A stretch of 64,000 nucleotides of DNA from Trichoderma breve (lineage: Eukaryota > Ascomycota > Sordariomycetes > Hypocreales > Hypocreaceae), in assembly GCF_028502605.1 (NCBI RefSeq), contig NC_079233.1:4030001-4094000 (forward strand), in the 5' to 3' direction. The notes below the pieces were generated by a model that saw only the letters and a program-made list of their open reading frames with translations, ran no database searches and had not been told where the DNA came from. Positions within the stretch are counted from its first letter, which is position 1; every line of letters starts with the position of its first letter. Positions 24,875 to 36,300 of this stretch are shown piece after piece. Position numbers and translations under genes: made by a program.

Positions 24875-25634
24875 TTATTTGGAGCTATTCTTCTCTTCCT
24901 GAGCCTTTTCGTATATCCAGTCGTTGAGGCCGCTTCGGTTTCTATTTTGATAGTCAGCAGATGTAATATCCATCATGTATTCAAGGCAGAAGCAGCACAT
25001 ACCGGGCGATCTCAATGGCATAAAACTGCATCCTGGGGACTGTTGAATGGTTAGATAACTGCGCTATCCCAGAGAAAAGCACGCCTTTGAACAAATCTCA
25101 CCGAAAATGGTTGTGTCCTGCTCGTACTCGGCCTTGGCGTTGTTCCGTACCATGGTGCCAAAGTTGTAGTCGTCCACCTTCTTCTCGTACTTCATCATGA
25201 AGGCGCGCCACCTCTCCTTGCCAGTCTTGCTCTTCATCTGGTCCTCATCGATCGTGGCAGTGGGGTCGAACTCGGGGAAGGCTTCCTTGAGGTGGTCGTA
25301 GATCTCGTCGTCGATCTTGGTCAGTCGCAGGCCGGAGCCCTTGACCTTTTCGAGAATGGCCCAGTAGGTTGCCATGTGCTGCACGACTGCTGCGTGTTAG
25401 GCATGTGAATCATGTTAAAGAGTAGTGTTTCCATGTACCTTTGACGGCAAACTGCTTCTCCATCTGTCAAACAGAACCAAGAGATCGGGTTAGCTAGTTA
25501 CTCCATCTTCATGCGGAACAAAGACCAAAGGAAAAAGTAGAGATGAAACGCACATCCTCCATGTTGCCCGCATCGTCGGCATTGAAATCCTTGGGCAGAG
25601 GCCCTCCAGTTGACATGCTCTCCAAGGGATCCAT
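24875..25634 (-). CDS. PBDC1: PBDC1 homologue
   Basis: Small conserved eukaryotic protein of the PBDC1/yeast Ypl225w family. The yeast protein has been described as a co-translational chaperone for elongation factor eEF1A. The five-exon model is complement(join(24875..24941, 25003..25039, 25102..25386, 25439..25463, 25554..25634)), about 164 residues, and all phases close. Family landmarks are MEKQFAVK, HMATYWAIL, LTKIDDEIYDHLKEAFP, KERWRAFMMKYEKKVDDYNFGTMVR, DTTIF and MQFYAIEIARN, ending WIYEKAQEEKN. The gene is unusually fragmented, with exon 2 only 25 nt. Conserved residues on both sides of each junction support the splices. Confidence 0.88.
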
Positions 25635-26372
25635 TGTGAAGATTGTTTTCGAGTCTGAATACGAGTCCTGAGTCTGAGGCGTGGGATTTGGCCGGGTAGC
25701 GCAACAGTTGCAGTATCCAAGAAAGAATGGCTTCAATCTGCGGTTATCGCAAAATCCAAAATCTTGGACGTGGGGCTCGGGCCGCTTGGAGGGGCAAAAA
25801 ATGATGAGGTCAGTAGACAGTATGTGCGACAGGGAACACTGTATTATTCACACAGTATGTAACTCTTCAGTTGTAACACCGCAGCACCAAAAGCAGTTGT
25901 AACTTCTCCTGCAGCTGTCAATTGTTTAACTTCGCTTTCCACTGATACCCAAGTTCCAATTGCGTGAAATTTGTGACAGTTATAAGTTGATTCATAAAAC
26001 TTAAGTCAAATTCAGTTCAGTCGCTCATCTTATATCCATCTCAGGATTCAACAACAATCTGGAAAGTTCGACGACTCTCTAGAAGGTTCATCTCTCATTT
26101 TTTTTGCGAACACGTACCAACAACGCGACCTTAGATGGTTGCCGAGGCTTCTTTATTTCTGCGCTTGGGTCATTTGTGCAGCTTTGGAACGGATGATAGG
26201 AGCTGAAATTGTGAGGCACTTGTGAGATGAAGTGTTGAAGTGGTGACGATGACGTGCAGTAGCAGTGTGGACTCATGTGAGCCAATGCTTCCAATTGTCC
26301 ACATCCTCACTAGCATAAACTTAATGATAGATTTTATGGTAATGAGACAAAAACTATGTTCGCAAGATGCAA
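25635..26372. other. Intergenic, no gene seen
   Basis: Upstream DNA of the PBDC1 gene and downstream DNA of the NLR gene. Only short frames with no recognisable motif. Confidence 0.5.
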
Positions 26373-29300
26373 CTATGCGAAATTGCTATCTAAATTATCC
26401 GGTGTTGTCTCTTGAATCTTAGCCATTAGTGCGGTCGCCTCCCCGATTTGCCCATTAACCTTGTATAGTGTTGCTAAGCTACGTTGCGATAATAATTGTA
26501 ATGGATGATTATGAGGTAACGCTATCTCCTGAATCTTAGCAACATGTTCTAGTAATGCAATCGCTTCCTTAACCTGTCCATTAGCTTCATAAATTCTTGC
26601 TAACTCATATTGCGATTGCAATTGTAGTAGATTATCCTGAGATAGCACCGTCGCCCCAATCTTAACCACATGTTCTAGAAGTTCGATCGCTTCGTTGATC
26701 TGTTCATTGGCCGCATAAGCCACTGCTAAACGAAGTTGCGATGCCAATTGTGTTTTATGATCCTGACCGAGTGTCGTTGTCTGAACCTTGACAACATCCT
26801 CTAGGAGTATAATTGCTTCCTCAACCTGTTCATCATCCAAGTATGCTCTTGCTAGCTGATATTGCCATACTAATTGCTCTGGATGACCTTGAGGTAGTGC
26901 TGCTCTATGATATTTCAAACCCTCCTCTAGTAGCATGGAAGCTTCCTTGATTTGCCCGTTAGCTCGATATGCTATAGCTAAGAGAAGTTGTGATCTCGGT
27001 CGGTCCGGATCATCTTGAGCTAGCGTTGTTTCCCGAATTTCAACAACTTGCTCTGCCACTGTAAGTGCTTCTTTGTTCCGCCCATCTCGGAGAAGCCAAG
27101 TTCCCGCCCAGAAACCTAAGCGCGATGTTGAATCTGGGTCTATTTGTCGATGCGCTCCGAATACGTGAAGTACGTGCGGTAAGTAGGCTCGCCATGTGTC
27201 TCGCTGGTCCCAGTCATCTGATACGAATACTTTCACAAGATGACGGAGCACGTCACCCTTCATTTCTGTGTCAATCCCTTGATCCTGGGCCCAAAACCGC
27301 ATGACCATATGCACTAGGCTATGCATGTCATAAATTCCTCGTTCCAGTCTTGCTCGAAGGAAGCCAAAACTGCTAAGTGTCCCTATTGCCTTTATTTTTT
27401 CTTGCTCTGATCCTACATCAGGCAATATCGACTGGGGAATAGCTTGAGGCTCGATCCACATTAAAAAGAAGAGTAACTTTGCGGCCGCTGTGTTGTAATT
27501 CTGGAGCTGGCTGACCGAAATCAGCCATGTTGTAGCTACCGCTCCTTGGCTCTCGTGGTAAAGTGTATCATCTTGGTATTGGTTGCGCATTAATTCCATC
27601 ATATCTTGTTGAGAATGACGGCAAAGCCTAAGATACTCTTCGATAGGTACTTTGAAGATATCCATATAGGCCGCTGCCTGTGCTATAGCTAGCGGCAGAC
27701 AAGTTAATAAATGCAGTAGCTCGTTGACCACATGTTCATCCCACATCAAATGATCCGAATTCAGAGAAGAGTACAAGAGGTTCTTAGCGTCTGTATGCTC
27801 CATCTCCGCGATCTCGATCACATTTTGCTTTGCAAAATCGACAGCTATTTTCCGCCATCGTGTTGTGACGAGGATATGCCCGCCCCGGCTCCGTGGTAGG
27901 TAGGCATATATCCCGTGAACGCCTTCAGATCCCTGCAGGATGTCTTCACTGTCCGCATTATCCAGAATGAGAAGCCATCGGCCGACGCGTTCCGAGCTTA
28001 GATGTTGCTGAATTAGTTCCCTAGCATCATCGTTTTTTGTGCTTGGGAGGTTTAGCTCCTTCACAAGATCCGTACATGCTTGTTCGAAGCCAGCCATGCT
28101 GATCGCAGGCAGCCAGAGTACGCTGCACGCCGGTTCTTTATTCTCCATCATGTAGGCAATCCTTAGAGCCACTTGGGTCTTTCCTACACCACCCATCCCG
28201 ACTAAAGCGACACGATCCTTCCTCTTATCAGACAAAGTATCGATCAAGGACTTGACCACACCATCGCGACCCACAAAGCTATGGTTTTCAGCGAAGGGCA
28301 CGGAGAATATCCGATCTAGCAGCGATTAGCAGAGAACAATGGTAAAAGGTGGGCGAGAGAGCTGTTGATAGAGTAAACCAACCCTGAGTATATCTCTTTG
28401 ACTGTCTGTCTTCGAAGTGATGTAAGAGCAGAGCTTTTGCCGTAGATGCCGCAGTTGCAGCAGCATATTTCTCCCATCCCTTTGGCTTGTGAGAGTCGGC
28501 GTAGTCAGATACACCCTTGATGATGATACATGATGGTAACTCGTCCCACACACCTGCTCCCTCCTTTTCAAAGGCAATGACTTTGTCTCTCCGCGATATT
28601 CTGTCACGCGCCTCACCTGATTTCATCACAGTATCCGCAGAGCCAACTCCGCCTGTGTGTATGACCAGCCCCGAGGTTCTCAAACTGCATGCTTCTCGCT
28701 CTCTTAGGCGGTCTCGGGGAACCAGATGGTCATTGCTGCATCCAAGATCTGCGCATGTCAATTCAAGCGCACGGTCGCACGTTTGGTCGGCAATAGAGAC
28801 ACAGGCACGGCAGGTATCACAAACATCTGCGTCTTGGTGTTTATGGCGATAATTCGGATCAAAAAGCTTGTCATGTGCGGCCCCTGGATACTCGTATTTG
28901 CCCCGGTGTTTGGTTTTCCCCATCTTTTCTTGGAGTTGTTGTAAAAGTTTGAAGGCATTGTCTTCCAACCTGTCACGGGAACGCTGAGTCTTGAGCTGAG
29001 CATTCAATATCCGAGTCCCTTTATTAGGTCTGCCGAGCATGTCTTCAATCGATCTCTTTGGCTTGAACTCATCTGGGTACTGGCTGCCATAGTCATACCG
29101 TACAACGAATTCGCTAATGATGACATCCCCAAGCAGAACTTCAGTTTCATCCAGCAGTTTCGGCAAGGCACCACATATCCCGACAAAAAACGGTACTCAA
29201 ATTGTTGTAGCTGGAGCGCAGACTTGCTGCAGCGCTCGCGGCATCAACTTTACCCTCCCCAGGCAGAAGGAGGAGAACAATAGGTGTATTGCCCATGCAT

Positions 29301-29461
29301 CCCATGGTATAGTAATTCGAGTCGCCAGCAGCTTTCCCAAGTTTTCCATCTTGATCTTCCCAAATTTCATCGAGGGAATCGCATACAGCATCGAATTGAA
29401 GAGGCAGCGCACAGATGACGGCGAAATGGAAGCCATCTCGGCTGGATGGTCGTTGCAGCAT
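26373..29461 (-). CDS. NLR-like receptor: PNP_UDP - NB-ARC - TPR (frameshifted)
   Basis: Fungal STAND/NLR-type protein of the kind implicated in non-self recognition. The model is complement(join(26373..28315, 28383..29461)), about 1006 residues if the frameshift is ignored, with a 67-nt intron ending GCTAATCGCTGCTAG. The N-terminal nucleoside-phosphorylase-like domain shows FHFAVICALPLQFDAV, LLLLPGEGKVDAASAAASL, VGICGALP and LLGDVIISEFVVRYDYG. NB-ARC has a P-loop GMGGVGKT (28176-28199), Walker B WLLILDNAD, ILVTTRW, CLPLAIAQAAAYM (GLPL) and an MHD-like MHSLVH. Five 42-residue TPRs and a partial sixth end the protein. The frame changes between SSYNNLSTV and VGICG, at a T6 run (29185-29190), so as written the PNP domain is cut off after about 100 residues. 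It is either a pseudogene or carries a sequence error. Confidence 0.85.
26376..27110 (-). repeat. TPR array of 42-residue (126-bp) units
   Basis: Five complete 42-residue tetratricopeptide units and a truncated sixth. Each has the pattern (Q/E)LAxxYxxNxQxxEAxxLLExVxKxxxxxLxxxH. Units 3-5 are the most alike (QVEEAIILLEDVV, QINEAIELLEHVV, QVKEAIALLEHVA). The last unit reads EATALMAKIQ, so it lacks several residues of the usual EAIALLEHVAKIQ before the stop. Confidence 0.85.
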
Positions 29462-29904
29462 CGTCTAAATCGCTCGGTGGGCGCAAATCGCGGCCTCACG
29501 TCCCGCTAAACAATCAATCAAGGATGAATCATCCAGATACAGATAGTCTCCGTCGTCTCGCAGATGAAACTAGAGGTTTAATTGAGGTTCCTGTGCCATG
29601 AGGGGAAGGCCAAGTAAGTCTGGGGAGCCTTGCTGTTGCATGCATTGCTGCCTTATTAGCGGTACGCGCGCAGCTATCAATATACATCAAGTTAGTGCTG
29701 TCTTAAATGATACATTGTAACGTATTACATAACTCCCATCCTTATTGGGAAACCCTGTTTGTCAGAGTTTGATCAAAAGGTCAAAAGATGTCTCGCGTAC
29801 TAGAATCAGTGTGTAGTTCTAGTGATGGAATAGCAAATGTTTACTATGATAACTTAGTTTGAATAAATAAAAATTGATCCTCAACTTGCTATTATGTCAT
29901 TTCA
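29462..29904. other. AT-rich intergenic, NLR promoter
   Basis: Upstream region of the NLR gene; strongly AT-rich towards 29900. No frame worth annotating. Confidence 0.5.
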
Positions 29905-30498
29905 TCATCGACTATCCTCCTGACCGAGTAAAAATACATGACCTCTCATACTCGGGTAATCTACAATATCCTCTAGGAGTATAGTCTTCGCAGTGTACGC
30001 ACTATAGAAATCTGCAAACTGTTGCACCGCTAACATATTCCCCCAGACATCAAAGAACGCAGTGTCTGGTTTTATCTCGATATCTTGCTCACTGAACTCC
30101 GTCTCGTGGATACATAGTATCTCATTCCAGGCTTTCTCTACCAGCGCTCTAAATGGGGAGTTAACAAAATCTATGTCTTGGCTCAATTGGGGATGTGATG
30201 GTAGTGTGTTTTTAGGGAACAGAGGTATCATAGAGTCCGCGACTCTCCGTGCCAATGGGTCTTCCAATACAGCGTCGGGATCAGACGCGAACTCCGCAAT
30301 CTTCTCACAGAAAATGTCCATTATAACTTGTAAGAGATCCTGCGGGATTGTGATACTAGATGCGGCCAGAATGATATGGAATTGGTCATGAATAAAATTC
30401 GACCAGACCCAGATATCTGTTGTGTCGCACTCGTTGGCGAACGACTCGATTCTATATCTTAATAATTTCAGTCTTACCTCTTTGCGGATTGCGATTAA
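29905..30498 (-). pseudogene. Relic of a megasynthase C-terminus with a degenerate carrier domain
   Basis: An open frame with a stop at its 3' end. It is open without an ATG up to 30498, and its first ATG is at 30321. The C-terminal part has the fold pattern of an acyl or peptidyl carrier domain: RALVEKAWNEIL, then DTAFFDVWGNMLAVQQF, then LLEDIVDYPSM. The phosphopantetheine motif, normally GGDS(L/I), reads WGNML, so the attachment serine is missing. The upstream residues (DIWVWSNFIHDQF, PQDLLQVI) look like a linker of a larger enzyme. No adenylation, condensation or ketosynthase sequence is found further upstream. I read this as the leftover 3' end of an NRPS-like or PKS-like gene. A short functional carrier-like protein is a less likely alternative. 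Confidence 0.45.
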
Positions 30499-31350
30499 TT
30501 ATCTTGGTGGTCCAAAGTACTACGCTAAGGCCCTGCCAGATTGACTCGAATAAGCCTCAAAACACAGAGCCATACATCACAAACATAATTGCGGATTCAA
30601 TTTTGTGAACTTTTTTTTTTCACCAAGTCCTAAATCTGGTTTTTGAAAGAGATATTTCGTTTGGCTGAGAAGTGGTTCAGGTTCGACTAGCATTTGAGAG
30701 ATTGGTGGGAGTGAGGAAGTCATTAGTTTGGTTAACACTGAACTTTTACTGTACAGATGAATAGACATCAGCACTCTGGAAACGTTATACCGGCTCGCGT
30801 TGCGGCCTGGGAGTATTTCTCAAAGAAAAAATTCATCCTCAGGCGCATCGCCGTGTTTTATCCTACTTTCAGCAACTCAGTGTATTGGCCACGTATCAAC
30901 AAGGAACTCTGACTCATTACTCTTAAACGTCCCCAGGAAGGTCAGAGATCTTTATCTGTTCTTAAGATCATTTACTTTACTTTATAGCATATGGGGGAAT
31001 ATACGAAAAGGTAGAATGATATATTACAGGTCAGTTTTAGGGCCTTGGCTGTATCAATACTTTTCTTCATACTTGACTGAAACTGTGTTCGCTACGTGTC
31101 TTACCGACATTAGTTTTCGACGGATTCAATCATGTTAATGGCTGGGTCTCAACCAAGAATGGAAATGGCCGAGGTCCGAGATTTATATAGCATTACAAGG
31201 GGGCTTACGTGGCACTTATACGGGACAAGTCTAAAATGCTAAGTAACCCTCCTTAATACAAGTAGTGTAGGGCTTTTTCTGTAATCTGCAGCCCCTTACA
31301 CACTTGTATCACGTCTAGCTTCCCAATTCCAGGAAACATATGGGCTCGAG
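30499..31350. other. AT-rich intergenic region, no gene seen
   Basis: No frame here continues the megasynthase relic or looks conserved. A T10 run lies near 30609-30620. Confidence 0.5.
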
Positions 31351-32535
31351 ATGGCCAGTCAAACAATGTTCAACTCGATGAAATGGTCCCTTTATCCAAC
31401 CGACTCTTTTGAGCACTTCACTTTCGAGGTTCCCTGGTGGGCGCGAGTTGTATTACTCTTCGACTTTACCATATTCTTACCTATTATTATTGTTGTATGT
31501 GTTGTCTCTCTTCCGACTTTTTCCTCGCCTAGACCTGCTCTAGGCGAGGAAATCTTGTCTTGACACCTTCTGACATTGCCGTGTTTTCAAATCTAGTTGA
31601 ACTACACTTTGCCTCACGTCTATCCAGTCTTTGCCATTACACAAGACGAGGAACTTATTAGACACGATTCCCCCAATCTCAATGATGTTACCAACAGACC
31701 ATCACTCACCTCTCCTTCACGAACAAATACTTCATCTCCATCCGCTATCTATCGACTCCTCGTGAAGAACGGCGGTATTTTAGCCAACTTTCGCGGCCTC
31801 ACCCTTGCTCTATTGCAATTGATTACCACGTCGGGTCTTATCGGTTACTACGGCCGCTTTCTGGGCTTTAAATATCACATCTTCGCAAGATTGCTCCGTT
31901 CCCTTTTACTGGTACAATTCTCCACACTGTGGTTACACCTCGTCATCGCTCAAACCGACCGACCGTTCTGGAGCCGCGTGCCTCCCTTTAAGCGTACTTT
32001 GCAGGCAACATGGAGGGCGACTCTCATTCACTGGGCTGCAGTAGAGTTTACGAGCCTATTTCCTTCCATGGTGGCTTCGCGTATGAACATCGATTGGCCT
32101 TCTCCCGGACTCTTTGGGCCGGACAATACCTACAGCTTTCGCCTTGACATGGCCGCTGGCGATGCTGTCTTCTACTTCAAGTGCGCCGCCGTCATCTTCG
32201 CCACCGTCGTCGACTCCATATTCTTCGTTGTCCCCAGTCAAGTGGTCCTACTCCGAATCCAGGCATCTCTTCTCCCTACGGAAGACAGCACTATTATTCC
32301 CTTTGACCGTTCTTTCAAGGGTCGAGTCCAGCCGGCTCGTACAAATGGTCGGGATTATGCCACGATTTCGGATGCGTGGCGTAGTTTCTCCTGGGATAAT
32401 TGGCGGAGGTTGATGATTCTTTCCTTCAAGATCATCTTTCTTTCTCTGTCGCTGATCTTGTTGATGTGTGCGGTTATCGGGTTGCAGTGGGCTATGATTG
32501 TGACGCAATCCATGGAGATAAACGAGTATCTCTAG
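31351..32535 (+). CDS. Fungal multi-pass membrane protein
   Basis: Integral membrane protein of about 360 residues from a fungal family that databases often mislabel as ubiquitin-conjugating; no E2 fold is visible. The model is join(31351..31494, 31597..32535), with a 102-nt GTATGT intron. The N-terminus has FEVPWWARVVLLFDFTIFLP. Later segments include RSLLLVQFSTLWLHLVIAQ, RTLQATWRATLIHWAAVEF, the loop VVLLRIQASLLP followed by IIPFDRSFKGRV, DAWRSFSWDNWRRL and a final helix. I count about five or six membrane segments. The role is unknown. The intron holds a strong hairpin (separate entry). Confidence 0.8.
31520..31552 (+). repeat. 13-bp perfect inverted repeat inside an intron
   Basis: Left arm TTTCCTCGCCTAG (31520-31532), 7-nt loop ACCTGCT, right arm CTAGGCGAGGAAA (31540-31552). 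The arms are exact complements. The hairpin lies wholly inside the single intron of the membrane-protein gene, between its donor (31495) and acceptor (31596). Confidence 0.9.
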
Positions 32536-33329
32536 ATGTCTCTTGATTGACAAGACAGTGGGTGTTTCCAAAAAGGTGGTTTGGATTGTACTCTTTGTAA
32601 GACGACATCAAACAATCCTGACCTTCCACTACATCTAGATAGTGAGAGACTATGGCACTTCACTATGTGCGTATAGGATAATGTGCGTTATCGCTTCATT
32701 ATGTTCAGAATATGAAACCCTACACTTGGCATCTTCGTCGTTCTTTATTCTGAACATGTAGTATTTCTTTCTAATTTAGCACCATGATTGAACCCATCAT
32801 TCTTGGTCAACTATGACAGTTACACAATACTAGCTACACTATACCACAGACTGGTTCATGTAGAAACACCTTTGTTATGATGAAACCTAGACACCCGTTC
32901 GCCCTGTACTAGATTAGAAATAACAATGATTTGCATCTTTGCATCAGCCTTTCGTCTCATGTTTCGTCTCATGTTTCGTGCCGCAACAAAAAAGTGATTC
33001 TTTGTTGTTTTGCGCGTTGGCTTTAAGTGACGCCTCCGTTGGAACAATATCAAGGTGGAGATGGAACAATGCACAGGCTCAAGCCTCATTTCCCCACTTC
33101 ACCACCAGCTTTCTGCATTGTCCTCATACGGGATCTTGCATGTTGCATCATTTACTCACTTGAAAGTCAATTTACGGCGTTGGGCAAATTCACATTTATC
33201 GGAAATCTTCATCATGGCACTCATATCTGATGACTCCATCCTCTCCACCCTTTCCCTCCTCTTCATCTCCCTCCTCATGCCAATGGCTTCGCGGCTTCTC
33301 TATCCAACCGCTGCAAAAGATTCAGTGTG
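32536..33329. other. Intergenic, 3' UTR and STE6 promoter
   Basis: Contains a 12-bp inverted repeat (next entry) and two adjacent copies of ATGTTTCGTCTC near 32950-32975. No gene was seen. Confidence 0.55.
32701..32757. repeat. 12-bp inverted repeat downstream of the membrane-protein gene
   Basis: ATGTTCAGAATA at 32701-32712 is the exact reverse complement of TATTCTGAACAT at 32746-32757, with 33 nt between. It lies 165 nt past the stop codon, so it may be part of a 3' UTR structure. The function is unknown. Confidence 0.6.
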
Positions 33330-36300
33330 ATGGCTTCAAACGATAAAGAGACGGCGTCGCCACAACTCTCGGCGGATAATTCAACACTGGTTCTTGACGT
33401 TGCTTCCTCTCCCGACCGCCAAGCCACCGACAACAAGCCCCAACGTTCATCTTTCAAGCATCTCTTCTCCTTTACAAGATGGAATCATGCGGGACTACTC
33501 GTTGCGGCGGTCGTTGCATCTGCCGCCTTTGCTTCAATCAAGTCGGTCCAATCGATCATCTTGGGCAAGATATTCGACGTCGTTTCCAACTTTGGGGCTG
33601 GCCATCGCTCTGGCAATGAAACCATGGACCAGATATCACACTGGGCCTTGATACTACTGGGCATGGGCATCGGAAATTGGGCTGCAAGCACGGCTTTTCT
33701 GGCGCTATGGTCCATCTTTGGAGAACTGCAAGCCAACTCCATCCGCCAAGGCGTCTTTCAAAGCCTACTCTCCAAGAAGATGTCTTGGTACGATTCTCTA
33801 GACCAAGGAGTCTCCAGCCTGCTGGTTAGAATCCAAACGCAAGTTGACATCCATCACATCTCATGCAGTGTATAAATGCTAACCGAGAAACAGACAGACT
33901 CGGGAGCTTCAGCTGGCGGCATCACATGTCCTCGGACTCTTGGTCGCCGACATCATTCTTTCCCTCGTTTCTCTCGCTATAGCCTTCTCTCATTCCTGGA
34001 AACTCACCTTGATTCTACTTGCAACCCTACCCATATCCATGTTGGCCTTGTCATTAGCAACCAGGCGGCTAGATCCGGCAATCCAAGCTCAGAAGCGTGA
34101 TCTAGAGACCGCGTCAAAGTTTGCTACTTCGTCTATCAAAGCCATCGCCATTGTCAAAGTTTTCAACGGATACGACCGCGAGCTCTGGCAATATTATGAA
34201 GCCGTCAAGTCGGCGGGTAGGCGATACTTGATACAGGCTCAGTGCAATTGCCTCCAGATGAGCTATGTCGCCTTCTGGGTCGTTGGCATGTTTATAGCGG
34301 GCTTTTGGTATGGAACTGTTCTCGTCGATGGAGGGCTGACGCCTGGCCAAGTCATGACTACCTTTTTTTCTGTCCTTTCGGCATTCCAGGGAATCGAGGC
34401 ATTGCTACCGCATTGGCTTGTGTTATCCAAGGGCATGTCGGCGGGCTCCTTTCTTTTATCCATATTGGAGAAAAATGACGAACCAACTGTCGATGAAGAC
34501 GGCAATCGGACGCAGCCTGCTACTTGCGTTGGAAATGTGGACTTGGTAGATGTATGTACCATCATTCCTCTTCTTATTCTCCGTAACGACAACTGACAAC
34601 GATGTGATACAGGTCACTTTTGCATATCCTTCCAATCCCACAAAAGTGGTTCTCAACAAATCATCCTTTTCTTTCTCAGCAGGCCAACTCACATTCATCG
34701 TTGGTAGAAGCGGGTCCGGCAAGAGCACGATCGGCAATCTCATTGCTCAATTTTATGAGCCTTCATCTGGACTCGTCTGTTTAGACGGGCAGCCCCTGAC
34801 GAGCTTGGACCCGAGTTGGGTCCGATCCAAGATTGCTCTAATACAGCAATTGAGCGTGGTGTTTGACGACAGCTTTTTCAACAATGTGGCTATCGGCCTC
34901 GGTGATCCAGAGAATGTGACAAGAGAAGCCGTTTCCTCTGCTTGCGAATTTGCATTGCTACAATCTACACTTAGCGGCCTTCCAGAAGGCCTTGACACGC
35001 GCATCGGTTCACACGGGCTTGAGCTAAGTGGAGGTCAAAGACAAAGAGTTGCGCTTGCCCGAGCAAGAATTCGAGATCCAGCTGTGCTTATCCTTGATGA
35101 AGTGACGAGTAGTCTGGATCAAATCAACAGAGGCTTGGCGATAGATGCTATCAGAGAGTGGCGACGAGACAAGACAACCATCATCATCACTCACGACATC
35201 AGTCAGATTGAAGACGAAGACTTTGTTTATGTGATGGAAGATGCTTCTTTGGTGCAACAGGGACTACGAAGCGAGCTGGCCTTGTCTTCAGTTGGGCCCT
35301 TTGCAGCTATGACGTGTCAGGATCCCGTTAAGTCTCCCCCCTCTTCTACGCCGACCGAGGTGGAAGATGCCAGTCCTCCTCGTCCGGTTAACTACAGCAC
35401 ATCGACAATTGCAGAGCTACCGCAAGACACCAGTTTTTCCCTGTCACAGTTTACGCTCACAGAGCGAGATGTTGACGGCATAGATCCAGCCTGGCACCGG
35501 CTATCCCAGTATAAGGCTCTGGGAGCTGGAACAGAGTTTGCTTTGAAACTAAGAAAAGAGCAGATATGGGACAGCTCCGATACCGAAGAAAGACCACAGA
35601 CAGCCGTTGGAGCTACACGCTACTATGAAACCGAGAAGAGGGACTCCTACAACTCTTTTGACGAATACTTTGGACTACCTCGTAGATGCAGCGCACCAGA
35701 GGCTGGTCGTATGCCTTATTCAGGAAGCGATTACAAGATGGACTTCTTTGACGATTCAGGGTACAACACAGACGAACTATTATATGTGTTTGGAAAAGCA
35801 GACCGTCGAGAGAATATTTCTAGTTTACGACTCGCCTCTGGCCGTGAGCTACCCTCGGATATTAGCAACGACGTACTTTCAACCAACAAATGTGCAAAGC
35901 CGAGCAGTCTACTGGCGACTCTAGGCACGGTTTGGCCAACGCTCAAACCATTTGATCGAATATTGTTCATTTTAGGAATCGTGGTTTGCTTTATCAGCTC
36001 AGCAGCAATGCCATTGTTCTCATTCTGTCTCGCAAAGCTCTTTGGAGCCCTATTCCTGCCAGTCAACAGGACAGTCGAGGCGAAAAAATGGGCTCTATAT
36101 CTGGTGGCGATAGCCATCATTGACTCTGTCTCCACGGGCGGCGGTCACTATTTGATAGAAAGAACCGGCCAGTCCTGGGTAAACTCCCTTCGGTTGGAAG
36201 CTCTGAAGAAAATCCTGCGGCAGCCAAAGTCGTGGTTTGACAAGGAGGAGAACTCGGCCAGTCGAATCAACGAGTGTCTTGACAGAAACGCTGAGGAGAC

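Noticed and set aside
34613..35300. Possible degenerate first nucleotide-binding domain in the STE6-type protein
   Set aside because: Walker A, signature, Walker B with its Glu, and the H-loop His are all present; only the DEVTS in place of DEPTS differs, which is minor.
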